The position numbers were made by a program, and so were the translations under genes. 6,841 bases of DNA. It comes from Verrucomicrobiota bacterium. Lineage in GTDB: Bacteria; Verrucomicrobiota; Verrucomicrobiia; Methylacidiphilales; Verrucolacustridaceae. Every line of letters begins with the position of its first letter. Position 1 is the first letter of the stretch. A model generated the notes under the pieces. That model had not been told where the DNA came from, did not search any database, and saw nothing but the letters and a program-made list of their open reading frames with translations. The stretch lies in assembly GCA_010025475.1 (NCBI GenBank), contig RGTE01000059.1:1-6841 (forward strand), given 5' to 3'. This document shows positions 1-5,930 of this stretch, in pieces.

Positions 1-1
1 C

Positions 2-640
2 AGCCTCCTCAACGCCCTTCTCGGGTCCGACCGCGCGATTGTCAGCCCCATTCCCGGCACCACCCGCGACACCGTGGAAGAGTCCATCGAGCTCGCAGGC
101 TTTCCTGTCCGGTTGATCGACACGGCCGGACTCCGGCCTTCCTCTGAACCGATCGAGCAGGAGGGAATCAACCGGACCCGCACGGCCGCGGAGCAGGCCG
201 ATCTCGTGCTGGCCCTCGTCGACCGAACCCAGCCCAAAGATCCCTGCGAATCCGAGTGGGTGCGCTTCAACGGAAAACTTCTCAAAATTCTCACCAAGGC
301 CGACCTGCCCGGCGCTTACTCCGGCGAGGGCCACCCCGTTTCCGCCAAAACCGGAGAGGGCTTGAATTCCTTGCGAAGAGCCGTGGCCCAACGCCTCGCC
401 GGCAACCTGCTCGCCCCCGGATCCGAGGAGATCGCCGTCAACGCCCGTCATGCCGAAGGCCTTCAGAAAGCCACCGAGGCCCTTGCCACCGCCTCCAGCT
501 CTCTCGCCACCCGCGCCGCCCCGGAACTGGTCGCCTCCGATCTTCGTCTCGCCCTCCAGGCCTTGGAATCCATCCTCGGCGTCGGCACATCGGAGGATGT
601 GTTGGACCGTCTTTTCGCCCAATTTTGTATCGGCAAATGA
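2..640 (+). CDS. mnmE: tRNA uridine-5-carboxymethylaminomethyl(34) GTPase MnmE (TrmE), C-terminal part
   Basis: MnmE is the GTPase partner of MnmG in cytosolic modification of the wobble uridine (xm5U34) of certain tRNAs. The frame is open from base 2 and encodes 212 residues. It begins with SLLNALLGSDR, the residues just after the GKS of the P-loop, so the N-terminal folate-binding domain and most of G1 lie outside the window. Visible G-domain motifs are G2 PGTTRD (fragment residues 18-23), G3 DTAG (40-43), G4 TKAD (98-101) and G5 SAK (114-116). The C-terminal helical domain follows and ends in the family hallmark FCIGK, whose Cys is the conserved MnmE cysteine. Full-length MnmE is about 450 residues, so roughly half is missing only because of the window edge. 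The G4 motif has Thr in place of the usual Asn (NKxD). The stop overlaps the pyrD start (ATGA), suggesting translational coupling. Identity is very secure. Confidence 0.97.
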   Translation, partial: SLLNALLGSDRAIVSPIPGTTRDTVEESIELAGFPVRLIDTAGLRPSSEPIEQEGINRTRTAAEQADLVLALVDRTQPKDPCESEWVRFNGKLLKILTKADLPGAYSGEGHPVSAKTGEGLNSLRRAVAQRLAGNLLAPGSEEIAVNARHAEGLQKATEALATASSSLATRAAPELVASDLRLALQALESILGVGTSEDVLDRLFAQFCIGK

Positions 641-1641
641 GTCTCTACTCCTCCCTGCTCCGCCCGGTTCTCTTCCGCTTCGAGCCGGAGACCGCCCACC
701 GTCTGACCTTGGCCGCCTTGCGGGTTCCCGGCTTGGCCCGCCTGTTCGTGCCTTCCAAACCTCCGCGGGAGGAGAGGGTCAACCTCATGGGTCTGACTTT
801 CCGCAACCGGCTCGGCATCGCGGCCGGCGTCGACAAGAACGGTGAAACGCCCTTGGCCTGGAAAGATCTCGGCTTCGGCTTTGCGGAGTTGGGCACCGTC
901 ACTTACCACCCGCAACCCGGCAATCCCCGACCCCGCGTCTTCCGCTATCCGGCCCAGCAGGCTTTGGTCAACCGGCTCGGCTTTCCCAACGTCGGAGCCA
1001 AGGCCTTTGCCTCCCGCCTCCGCTGGTTGCGCACCCACCATGCGATCGAGGATTTTCCCATTGGCATCAACCTCGGAAAATCCAAGGTTACCCCGTTGGC
1101 GGATGCCCCTGCCGATTATCTCGGCTCATTCAAACTGCTCCACGCCCTCGGCGACTTTTTTGTCATCAACATCAGCTCCCCCAACACCGCCGGTTTGCGG
1201 GATTTAGCGCAACCCCAGGAACTCCGCCGTCTGGTCTCGGCCCTGCAGGATCACAACCAATCCGTTGCCGGACCCAAGCCCCTTCTTTTGAAAATCTCCC
1301 CGGACACGGAAGACCGTTATCTTCCCAACCTGGTGGAGATCACCCGCGAGTTCAAATTGGCCGGAATCATCGCCACCAACACCTCCTCCCAACGCACCCA
1401 AGAGGATCCCCACGAGTCCGGCGGACTCAGCGGCCGCCCCCTCACCCATCGCGCCCAGGCCGTTGCCAAAATGATCCGCCCGCTTCTCGCCCCGGACCAG
1501 ATTCTCATCGGCGTCGGCGGCGTGATGAACTCAGGCAATTATCAGGCAAGGCGCCAAGCCGGTGCCGACCTTGTGCAGATGTACACCGGCCTCGTCTATC
1601 TCGGCCCCACCGCCGCGTGGGATATTCTTGGAAGTTCTTGA
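637..1641 (+). CDS. pyrD: Quinone-dependent (class 2) dihydroorotate dehydrogenase
   Basis: This enzyme oxidises dihydroorotate to orotate in de novo pyrimidine synthesis, passing electrons through FMN to membrane quinone. The protein is 334 residues, normal for class 2. Residues 1-45 form the amphipathic N-terminal extension (SLLRPVLFRFEPETAHRL) that seats class 2 enzymes on the inner membrane. FMN/substrate motifs follow in order: GIAAGVDKNGE (60-70), ELGTVTYHPQPGNPRPR (84-100), NRLGFPNVG (112-120), GINLGKSK (143-150), NISSPNTAGLR (178-188) with Ser181 as the expected catalytic base, LLLKISPD (216-223), ATNTSS (246-251), GGLSGRPL (262-269), IGVGGV (291-296) and QMYTGLVY (314-321). The Ser base marks class 2, against Cys in class 1. 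NTAGLR replaces the common NTPGLR. The ATG at 637 overlaps the mnmE stop and yields exactly the family N-terminus; a longer open frame upstream reads through mnmE and is not real. The 3' end faces the adenosyltransferase gene across 40 bp with no hairpin. Confidence 0.97.
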   Translation: MSLYSSLLRPVLFRFEPETAHRLTLAALRVPGLARLFVPSKPPREERVNLMGLTFRNRLGIAAGVDKNGETPLAWKDLGFGFAELGTVTYHPQPGNPRPRVFRYPAQQALVNRLGFPNVGAKAFASRLRWLRTHHAIEDFPIGINLGKSKVTPLADAPADYLGSFKLLHALGDFFVINISSPNTAGLRDLAQPQELRRLVSALQDHNQSVAGPKPLLLKISPDTEDRYLPNLVEITREFKLAGIIATNTSSQRTQEDPHESGGLSGRPLTHRAQAVAKMIRPLLAPDQILIGVGGVMNSGNYQARRQAGADLVQMYTGLVYLGPTAAWDILGSS

Positions 1642-1681
1642 TCCGCCTGACCTAATTCCGATTCTCCCAGCGCATCCCAAA

Positions 1682-2227
1682 TTACCTTTTTCTCTTCTTG
1701 GGGGCCTGGATCTCATTCGCCCTTTCCATCAGCCACAAAAAATCCGAGAGGCGGTTCAGGTATCTTGGGATCAGGCTTCGGATGTTTCCCTGGGCCATTT
1801 CGAGTTTCCAAACCTCCCGCTCAGCCCGGCGGCATACCGTCCGCGCCAAATCCATCGCCGCCCCGGCGGTGGATCCCCCGGGCGTCGACCACCCGCTGGC
1901 CTTGGGTGCCGCTTTTTCCATTTTTTCAATTTGCTGGTCCAAAAAAGCCAGCTCCTCCTCCTTCAACCGTGCGAAACCGTCCGATTCATACCGGTGCAAA
2001 TCCTCCGGGGCCACCGCCAGCTCCCCCATTAAACCCACCAGAGCTTTTTGGATCTTCTCTAGGCAGTCTTTCTGCTTCTTTGGGGCCAAGGATCGGGCCA
2101 GTCCTAGCGCCGCATTCAGCTCATCCACCGAACCGTACGCCTCCACCCGGGGATGATCCTTGGACACCCTCCGTCCGTACATCAGGGCGGTGGATCCCCC
2201 ATCCCCCGTCTTTGTGGAAATTGACAT
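1682..2227 (-). CDS. pduO: Corrinoid adenosyltransferase, PduO/MMAB type
   Basis: This enzyme transfers the 5'-deoxyadenosyl group from ATP to cob(I)alamin, producing adenosylcobalamin in the cytosol for B12-dependent enzymes. The protein is 181 residues, typical of stand-alone PduO-type enzymes. It shows the N-terminal ATP-binding motif TKTGDGGST (5-13), VEAYGSVDELNAALG (28-42), a charged helix around 87-106, ARTVCRRAERE (128-138, with the family Arg/Arg/Glu active-site residues) and RYLNRLSDFLW (155-165). The tail is very basic (PKKRKR). The start is ATG at 2225-2227; upstream on this strand is a weak AAGG-type ribosome site, and the family motif begins right at residue 5, so no longer N-terminus is needed. 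It stands alone: convergent to pyrD and divergent from the LapA-like gene 42 bp away. No cobalamin riboswitch fits in the short leader, and no other B12 gene is in view, so salvage versus de novo use cannot be told here. Confidence 0.95.
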   Translation of the reverse strand: MSISTKTGDGGSTALMYGRRVSKDHPRVEAYGSVDELNAALGLARSLAPKKQKDCLEKIQKALVGLMGELAVAPEDLHRYESDGFARLKEEELAFLDQQIEKMEKAAPKASGWSTPGGSTAGAAMDLARTVCRRAEREVWKLEMAQGNIRSLIPRYLNRLSDFLWLMERANEIQAPKKRKR

Positions 2228-2269
2228 TTCTCAGCCTTACCCGAGGGATGCTAGCTTCCAAGTACTTCC

Positions 2270-2452
2270 ATGAACCGCCAAAGACTCGTTTCCCTGGCCG
2301 TCCTCGCCGGCGGCGTGACCCTCCTCGCCCGCCAGTCCGGCCTCGTCCACATCGATTTCTACCTTTTCGGCTTCGACTTTCGCCTGCCGCTCGTCCTCCT
2401 CGCCTTTTTATTGGCCGGCTTCCTCGCCGGCGCCCTCCTTAAATCTTCCTGA
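2270..2452 (+). CDS. Small two-helix membrane protein, LapA/DUF1049-like
   Basis: This is a 60-residue protein with a hydrophobic segment at about 5-20 (LVSLAVLAGGVTLLA), a short loop rich in aromatics (VHIDFYLFGFDFRL, 26-39) and a second hydrophobic helix at 40-57 ending in GxxxG-like steps (LLAGFLAGALL). This TM, beta-like loop, TM plan resembles the LapA (DUF1049) domain, whose enterobacterial member helps in lipopolysaccharide assembly at the inner membrane. The assignment rests on topology and pattern only. Unlike full LapA of about 100 residues, it has no cytoplasmic coiled-coil tail. The ATG at 2270 has no clear Shine-Dalgarno sequence. The stop lies 2 bp before the GTG of the aminopeptidase gene, so the two are very probably cotranscribed. 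It is first in the 2270-4658 cluster. It is likely a real gene, since hydrophobicity is sustained and the spacing to its neighbour is exact, but its role is unproven. Confidence 0.72.
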   Translation: MNRQRLVSLAVLAGGVTLLARQSGLVHIDFYLFGFDFRLPLVLLAFLLAGFLAGALLKSS

Positions 2453-2454
2453 TC

Positions 2455-3573
2455 GTGGCCCGGTCCGCCTGTCTCCTCTTCGGCAACACCGACCGCGTTC
2501 CCGACCTCACCTACGCGACCGGCCTCTTCGTTCCCGACGACTTCGCCTGGTTCCGCTCCCCCCGCGGCAAAACCTTTGTCCTGCTCGGGCCCCTGGAAAT
2601 CGACCGCGCCCGCCGCACCGCCCGGGTGGACACCTGCCTCGACTTGGAGGAGGAAAAAAAACGCCTGGGTCTCCCTCAATCTCCCTATGGACGTCTGCTT
2701 GGAACCATTTTGCGCCGGAGCGGAATCCGCTCTGCCGAGGTTCCCTTCTCTTTTCCGGTCGGCCTTTGGGAGCAACTCCGCCGCGCCGGCATCCGACTCC
2801 GGACCGTACCCGAACCCCTCTTTCCGGAGCGCCTCCGCAAAAACCGGTGGGAACTCCGCTCGATTGCCCAAGCCCTCCGCGCCGCCGAGGCCGGCCTGCA
2901 GCGCGGCATCGAAGTCCTGCGCTCCTCCAAGATCGGCTCCAAGCAGATCCTCCGCTGGGGTGGCTCGACCCTTACTTCGGAACGACTTCGGATCGAGATG
3001 GAGTCGGCGTGCCTTCGCGCCGGCGCCCTTGCCAAGGACACGATCGTCGCCGGGGGAATCCAGGCCTGCGATCCCCACGAGCGCGGCTCGGGTCCCCTGC
3101 GCGCCCACCAGTCCATCATCCTCGATATTTTTCCCCGCGATCCGCGCACGGGATATTTTGGCGACATCACCCGTACGGTGGTCAAAGGTCGGCCTACGGA
3201 GGCCTTACACCATCTGCGTAGCACCGTGTCCAAGGGGCAAAAGCGGGTCCTCAGCCATCTCCGGCCGGGCCTCAACGGCGAAAAAGCTCAGGACGACCTG
3301 CGGGAGTGGTTCCGCGGGCAGGGTTATCCCACGGAAATCCGGAAAGGACGATGGTCGGGCTTCTTTCACGGCGTTGGTCACGGGCTCGGCCTGGAAATTC
3401 ACGAGGCTCCCCGCTTCGCCGTCCCCAAATTGCCGGCTGGTTGCGTTCTCACGGTGGAACCCGGGCTGTATGTGCCGGGGATCGGGGGCGTCCGCATCGA
3501 GGATGTGGTTCATCTCTCGGGTCGTAGCCATCGCCTTCTCACCCGTTTCCCTGACGTTTGGCAGATCCGATGA
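2455..3573 (+). CDS. M24 family metallopeptidase, Xaa-Pro aminopeptidase-like
   Basis: This is a cytosolic pita-bread-fold peptidase expected to remove an N-terminal residue preceding proline. The protein is 372 residues. The N-terminal creatinase-like domain (about 1-125) opens with the family style pDLtYATGLFVPDDFAWF. The catalytic domain (about 130-370) holds the complete dinuclear metal site: Asp224 (ILDIFPRD), Asp237 (FGDITRT), His309 (HGVGHGLGLEIHE), Glu335 (VEPGLY) and Glu349 (GVRIEDVV). The supporting histidines His305 and His316 are also present, so the enzyme should be active. The insert between the two Asp ligands is slightly longer than in E. coli PepP. No signal peptide is seen. 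The start is GTG at 2455, two bases after the upstream stop and without a Shine-Dalgarno sequence, implying coupling. The stop overlaps the start of the carboxypeptidase gene (ATGA, 3570-3573). Prolidase (dipeptidase) activity is an alternative; substrate cannot be decided from motifs. Confidence 0.92.
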   Translation: MARSACLLFGNTDRVPDLTYATGLFVPDDFAWFRSPRGKTFVLLGPLEIDRARRTARVDTCLDLEEEKKRLGLPQSPYGRLLGTILRRSGIRSAEVPFSFPVGLWEQLRRAGIRLRTVPEPLFPERLRKNRWELRSIAQALRAAEAGLQRGIEVLRSSKIGSKQILRWGGSTLTSERLRIEMESACLRAGALAKDTIVAGGIQACDPHERGSGPLRAHQSIILDIFPRDPRTGYFGDITRTVVKGRPTEALHHLRSTVSKGQKRVLSHLRPGLNGEKAQDDLREWFRGQGYPTEIRKGRWSGFFHGVGHGLGLEIHEAPRFAVPKLPAGCVLTVEPGLYVPGIGGVRIEDVVHLSGRSHRLLTRFPDVWQIR

Positions 3574-4658
3574 TCCGGCTGACTTTTCTTTTTCTTCTCC
3601 CCCTTTTCGCCGTGCAAGGGGCCCAACCTCCCCCCAAGGAGAAACCTCCCACCTTGGAACAGGTCAACGAGGAGCTTCTCGCCAAGGGGGCCCTGCTGGT
3701 GGATCCCCTGACCGGTCAGGTTCTTTACGCCCGCAATATCGACGACACCTTTCCCCCGGCCAGCACCGTCAAGCTGATGACCGCCTGGCTGGTCTATCAG
3801 AAAACCGGAGGGCAAGGCACGGTCACCATCCGCGATGAAGACACCCACGTGGAGCCGAGCAGTGTCCCCCTCCGGCCCGGTGAACGGGTGCCGATCTCGG
3901 AACTGCTCCACTCCATCCTGATCGGCTCCGACAACGACAGTGCCATGGCCTTGGCACGGACCGTGGCCGGCTCGGAGGACAGATTTATCGATGAGATGAA
4001 CCAGGAGGCCATGCGCATGGGGATGACCCGTACCCGCTTCTCCAACCCCCACGGGCTGCCCGGCCCGGGCCAACGCACGACCGCCCGCGACCTGATGGTT
4101 CTTTTCGATGCGGTCCTTTCCAAACCCGAGCTGCGCCAAATTGCCCAGACCCCGGTGTATTTCCTGCGCACCGCCATCGGGCTGCAGCGCATGAGAAATC
4201 ACAACAAGCTCCTCGGCGTGTATCCCGGCATGGGGCCGGCCAAAACCGGTTGGACCTACGAGGCCCGCCACACTTTCGCCGCCGCCGCCAGCCGCAATGG
4301 CCGGGAACTTCGACTGACCCTTCTCAAAAGCGCCAATAAATGGAAAGACACCCGCCTGCTCTTTGACTACGGCTTCGCCAACCTGCCGCCGGCCCTGACT
4401 CCCACCGTGGCCTCAAAACTTCTCGCCGCCTCGCCGGCCGCGGCCGAACCCAGCCCCACCCAAACCACGAACAAGGACGTCATCATCCAGCCGGAACCGG
4501 TCAGTTACACCATCCGCAAAGGCGATTCCCTGACTGGGATCGCCAGGCGCTACCGCGTCGGCGTCGAGGATATCCTTCTGATCAACCCGATGGATGACCC
4601 CGATTTCCTTGTCCCCGGCCAAGTCCTGCGGATCCCCCAAAAATCGAAGACCCCTTAA
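3570..4658 (+). CDS. Secreted D-alanyl-D-alanine carboxypeptidase (peptidase S11) with C-terminal LysM domain
   Basis: This is a penicillin-binding-type serine peptidase that trims the terminal D-Ala from peptidoglycan stem peptides outside the inner membrane. The protein is 362 residues. Residues 1-17 form a signal peptide (MIRLTFLFLLPLFAVQG). The S11 domain covers about 28-275 with all three active-site motifs: S65-T-V-K68 (nucleophile Ser65), S120-D-N122 and K225-T-G227. A Pro/Ala/Thr linker (about 284-300) leads to a LysM domain (about 311-355: YTIRKGDSLTGIARRY ... LVPGQVLRIP) that should bind glycan GlcNAc. Most PBP5-type enzymes instead carry a beta-rich C-terminal domain and an amphipathic membrane anchor, both absent here. 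I chose ATG 3570 because it overlaps the upstream stop and puts the hydrophobic segment at the very N-terminus; TTG 3558 would add only MADP. It is last in the cluster, and its TAA shares a TTAA with the lgt stop on the other strand. Confidence 0.95.
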   Translation: MIRLTFLFLLPLFAVQGAQPPPKEKPPTLEQVNEELLAKGALLVDPLTGQVLYARNIDDTFPPASTVKLMTAWLVYQKTGGQGTVTIRDEDTHVEPSSVPLRPGERVPISELLHSILIGSDNDSAMALARTVAGSEDRFIDEMNQEAMRMGMTRTRFSNPHGLPGPGQRTTARDLMVLFDAVLSKPELRQIAQTPVYFLRTAIGLQRMRNHNKLLGVYPGMGPAKTGWTYEARHTFAAAASRNGRELRLTLLKSANKWKDTRLLFDYGFANLPPALTPTVASKLLAASPAAAEPSPTQTTNKDVIIQPEPVSYTIRKGDSLTGIARRYRVGVEDILLINPMDDPDFLVPGQVLRIPQKSKTP

Positions 4659-5467
4659 TCCCTGACCCCCTTGCTCCCCGAGCCTCGCCACCGCCACAGG
4701 GCCGCTCCACATACGCAAAGCCCGACCGAAAACCACTGTCCCCGGCTGAAGCCCGCCCACAGTGGATCGCCGGGATCCGGCTCACGGAGCATTTCAAGGC
4801 CGACCCGGATCAAGCCGTAGACCATGAAAAAAGCAGCCGCCACTTGGCCACTGGGTTTTGGATTTCTGGATCGCAGCCAAACCATCAACCATCCCAGAAG
4901 GACCCCTTCCCCGAAAGCCTCGTAGATCTGCGAGGGATGCCGGGGGGCGTGCGTGCCCGAATCCGGAAAGATCACTGCCCAGGGCATCTCGCTGGCGCGC
5001 CCCCAGAGCTCTCCATTGATAAAATTGGCCACCCGCCCAAAGAAAATTCCCACCGGAGCCAAGACCGCCGCGTTGTCCGCCACCGCCCAGCCGTCGCACC
5101 GGGCTTTACGCGCCCAAAGCAAGAATCCCACCAAGGCTCCGGCGATTCCTCCGTGGCTGGCCATGCCGCGAAGCCCCCCATGCCAAAAGGCAATTACGTT
5201 GATCGGATTTCGAGCGGTTTCCGCCCAGTCATAGAGAACGCAGTAGCCGAGCCGACCTCCAACCAACACACCCAGGACCGTATAGAGCAGGAGCTCGGAA
5301 ATCTGTTCATCGGAAAGCACGGACCATCCCTTCGTCCGAAACCACCGCAACCCATAATACCAGGCCAAGAAGCCCGTCACATACGCCAGTCCGTAATACC
5401 GGATCCCCCATCCGCTCCCGAACTCGATCAGAAACGGATTGAGGTCATGAATGTAGTAACCGAGCAT
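4655..5467 (-). CDS. lgt: Phosphatidylglycerol--prolipoprotein diacylglyceryl transferase Lgt
   Basis: Lgt is an inner-membrane enzyme that attaches diacylglycerol from phosphatidylglycerol to the lipobox Cys of prolipoproteins, the first step of lipoprotein maturation. The protein is 270 residues from ATG at 5465-5467. Family features in order: IRYYGLAYVTGF (22-33), VGGRLGYCVLYD (69-80), HGGLRGMASHGG (96-107, His105 aligning with the essential His of the E. coli enzyme), the signature GRVANFINGELWGR (144-157), RHPSQIYEA (176-184) and the C-terminal YGLIRVGLEMLREPD (217-231). Several transmembrane helices run through the sequence. The longest open frame extends to 5548, but that would begin inside the terminator hairpin of the neighbouring gene and add a polar, non-conserved leader, so 5467 is preferred. 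No strong Shine-Dalgarno sequence precedes it (CCTACCTTTTGAA then ATG). Its stop overlaps the carboxypeptidase stop by 4 bp. Because the terminator blocks upstream readthrough, its promoter should lie within about 5468-5512. Confidence 0.95.
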   Translation of the reverse strand: MLGYYIHDLNPFLIEFGSGWGIRYYGLAYVTGFLAWYYGLRWFRTKGWSVLSDEQISELLLYTVLGVLVGGRLGYCVLYDWAETARNPINVIAFWHGGLRGMASHGGIAGALVGFLLWARKARCDGWAVADNAAVLAPVGIFFGRVANFINGELWGRASEMPWAVIFPDSGTHAPRHPSQIYEAFGEGVLLGWLMVWLRSRNPKPSGQVAAAFFMVYGLIRVGLEMLREPDPGDPLWAGFSRGQWFSVGLCVCGAALWRWRGSGSKGVRD

Positions 5468-5512
5468 TTCAAAAGGTAGGGTCCGATGTCCCGGCAGGCC
5501 GAATAGAAAATA

Positions 5513-5542
5513 AAAAGGGCGGCCGTTTCCGGCCGCCCTTTT
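5513..5542 (-). terminator. Rho-independent terminator of the small exported protein gene
   Basis: A perfect 13-bp inverted repeat (arms 5513-5525 and 5530-5542; GC core GGGCGGCCG/CGGCCGCCC) surrounds a 4-base loop. Read on the minus strand the loop is GAAA, a stable GNRA-type tetraloop, and the stem is followed by TTTTTATTTT. It lies 17 bases after the stop of the gene at 5560-5880, exactly where its terminator should be. On the plus strand the loop is TTTC and the T-run is only TTTT-C-TT, so termination in that direction would be weaker and has no clear gene to serve. Confidence 0.93.
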
Positions 5543-5559
5543 CTTCAAAAGCTATCGGG

Positions 5560-5880
5560 TTATTTGCTGTCGCCGAAATCCCCGAGGCTGCGGGTGAAGG
5601 TCCATTCGCCGGGGGTGATCACAAGGGTATCCCAGGCTTCATCAACACATTCCGCCATCGCCACAAAGGGCGAGACCACCACAAAGGCGCAGAAGCCCAA
5701 AGTGGTTCCCGCCAAGCCGGCCGGGCGGGCAAACAAAAGATCGGGCACGGCAAGAGCCGGATCAGCCACGGCATCGCCGTTGCTTCCCTTGGAACCCGTA
5801 TCAGCCATGGCCAAGGGGGAGGCCAGGGCGATAATTGTTAGAATCGCCACACGGAGGGTGTTTTTCATAGGATAATACAT
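5560..5880 (-). CDS. Small exported hydrophobic protein of unknown function with two RPxG-like motifs
   Basis: This is a 106-residue protein. Residues 1-26 form a signal peptide (MYYPMKNTLRVAILTIIALA then SPLAMA) with likely cleavage before Asp27. A Gly/Asp/Ser-rich stretch (27-41) follows, then F50-A-R-P-A-G55, a second hydrophobic segment (about 56-76, LAGTTLGFCAFVVVSPFVAM), an acidic turn (ECVDEAWDTLV) and the ending WTFTRSLGDFGDSK. The pattern RPxG, hydrophobic helix, P, then ytFtRxLGdf recalls small proteins in proteobacteria that databases often mislabel 'multidrug transporter'; this is from memory and carries no functional evidence. Mature length is about 80 residues with one possible transmembrane helix, so it could be periplasmic, inner-membrane or an oligomer-forming peptide. 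The ATG at 5878-5880 is fixed by a near-perfect ribosome site at 8-base spacing; the internal ATG at 5868 is too far from it. It is a monocistronic unit closed by the hairpin at 5513-5542. Confidence 0.85.
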   Translation of the reverse strand: MYYPMKNTLRVAILTIIALASPLAMADTGSKGSNGDAVADPALAVPDLLFARPAGLAGTTLGFCAFVVVSPFVAMAECVDEAWDTLVITPGEWTFTRSLGDFGDSK

Positions 5881-5930
5881 AAAAAGTTCCTCCTTTCATG
5901 TCAACAAACTTTTTAGAAATATGTGAATAG
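5881..5930. promoter_or_regulatory. AT-rich divergent intergenic region, probable promoters for both flanking genes
   Basis: This is a 50-bp gap between two genes reading away from each other. By count only 14 of 50 bases are G or C, sharply below the surrounding coding DNA. It contains the ribosome site for the left gene and an AT-rich block TTTTTAGAAATATG (5910-5923) that could hold -10 elements in either direction. I cannot fix a matched -35/-10 pair. The short length implies that the promoters overlap each other or extend into the start of the opposite gene. Confidence 0.4.
5889..5896 (-). promoter_or_regulatory. Strong Shine-Dalgarno site (AAAGGAGG)
   Basis: On the minus strand AAAGGAGG lies 8 bases before the ATG at 5880. 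It is nearly fully complementary to the 16S rRNA anti-Shine-Dalgarno tail. It selects the 5880 start over the in-frame ATG at 5868, and it is the only such strong site in the window; other genes here start with weak or no visible sites. Confidence 0.85.

Noticed and set aside
256..636. Upstream open frame in phase with pyrD
   Set aside because: It lies wholly over mnmE in another frame, gives an Arg/Pro-rich protein typical of GC-rich shadow frames, and the pyrD family N-terminus starts at 637.
1642..1681. Possible terminator between the convergent pyrD and adenosyltransferase genes
   Set aside because: No inverted repeat with a T-run is present in these 40 bases.
2221..2254. Perfect TTGACA on the plus strand at 2221-2226 as a -35 box for the LapA-like gene
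   Set aside because: No acceptable -10 lies 16-19 bases downstream (AGGGAT at the right place); it also spans the start codon of the adenosyltransferase gene, so a chance match is more likely.
2255..2270. Direct repeat CTTCCA-AGTA-CTTCCA, 10-bp period, just before and into the LapA-like start codon
   Set aside because: Only two short copies; one overlaps the start codon. Too weak to call an operator.
2576..3838. 420-codon plus-strand open frame across the aminopeptidase and carboxypeptidase genes
   Set aside because: Ser/Pro/Arg-rich translation without any recognisable motif; the two other frames encode clear enzymes with complete active sites.
5876..5904. Perfect TTGACA on the minus strand at 5899-5904 followed after 17 bases by TATGTA, as a promoter giving a leaderless transcript starting near the ATG at 5868
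   Set aside because: It would place the strong ribosome site inside the promoter spacer and leave it untranscribed; the -10 match is only three of six bases. The site at 5889-5896 makes far more sense within a leader.
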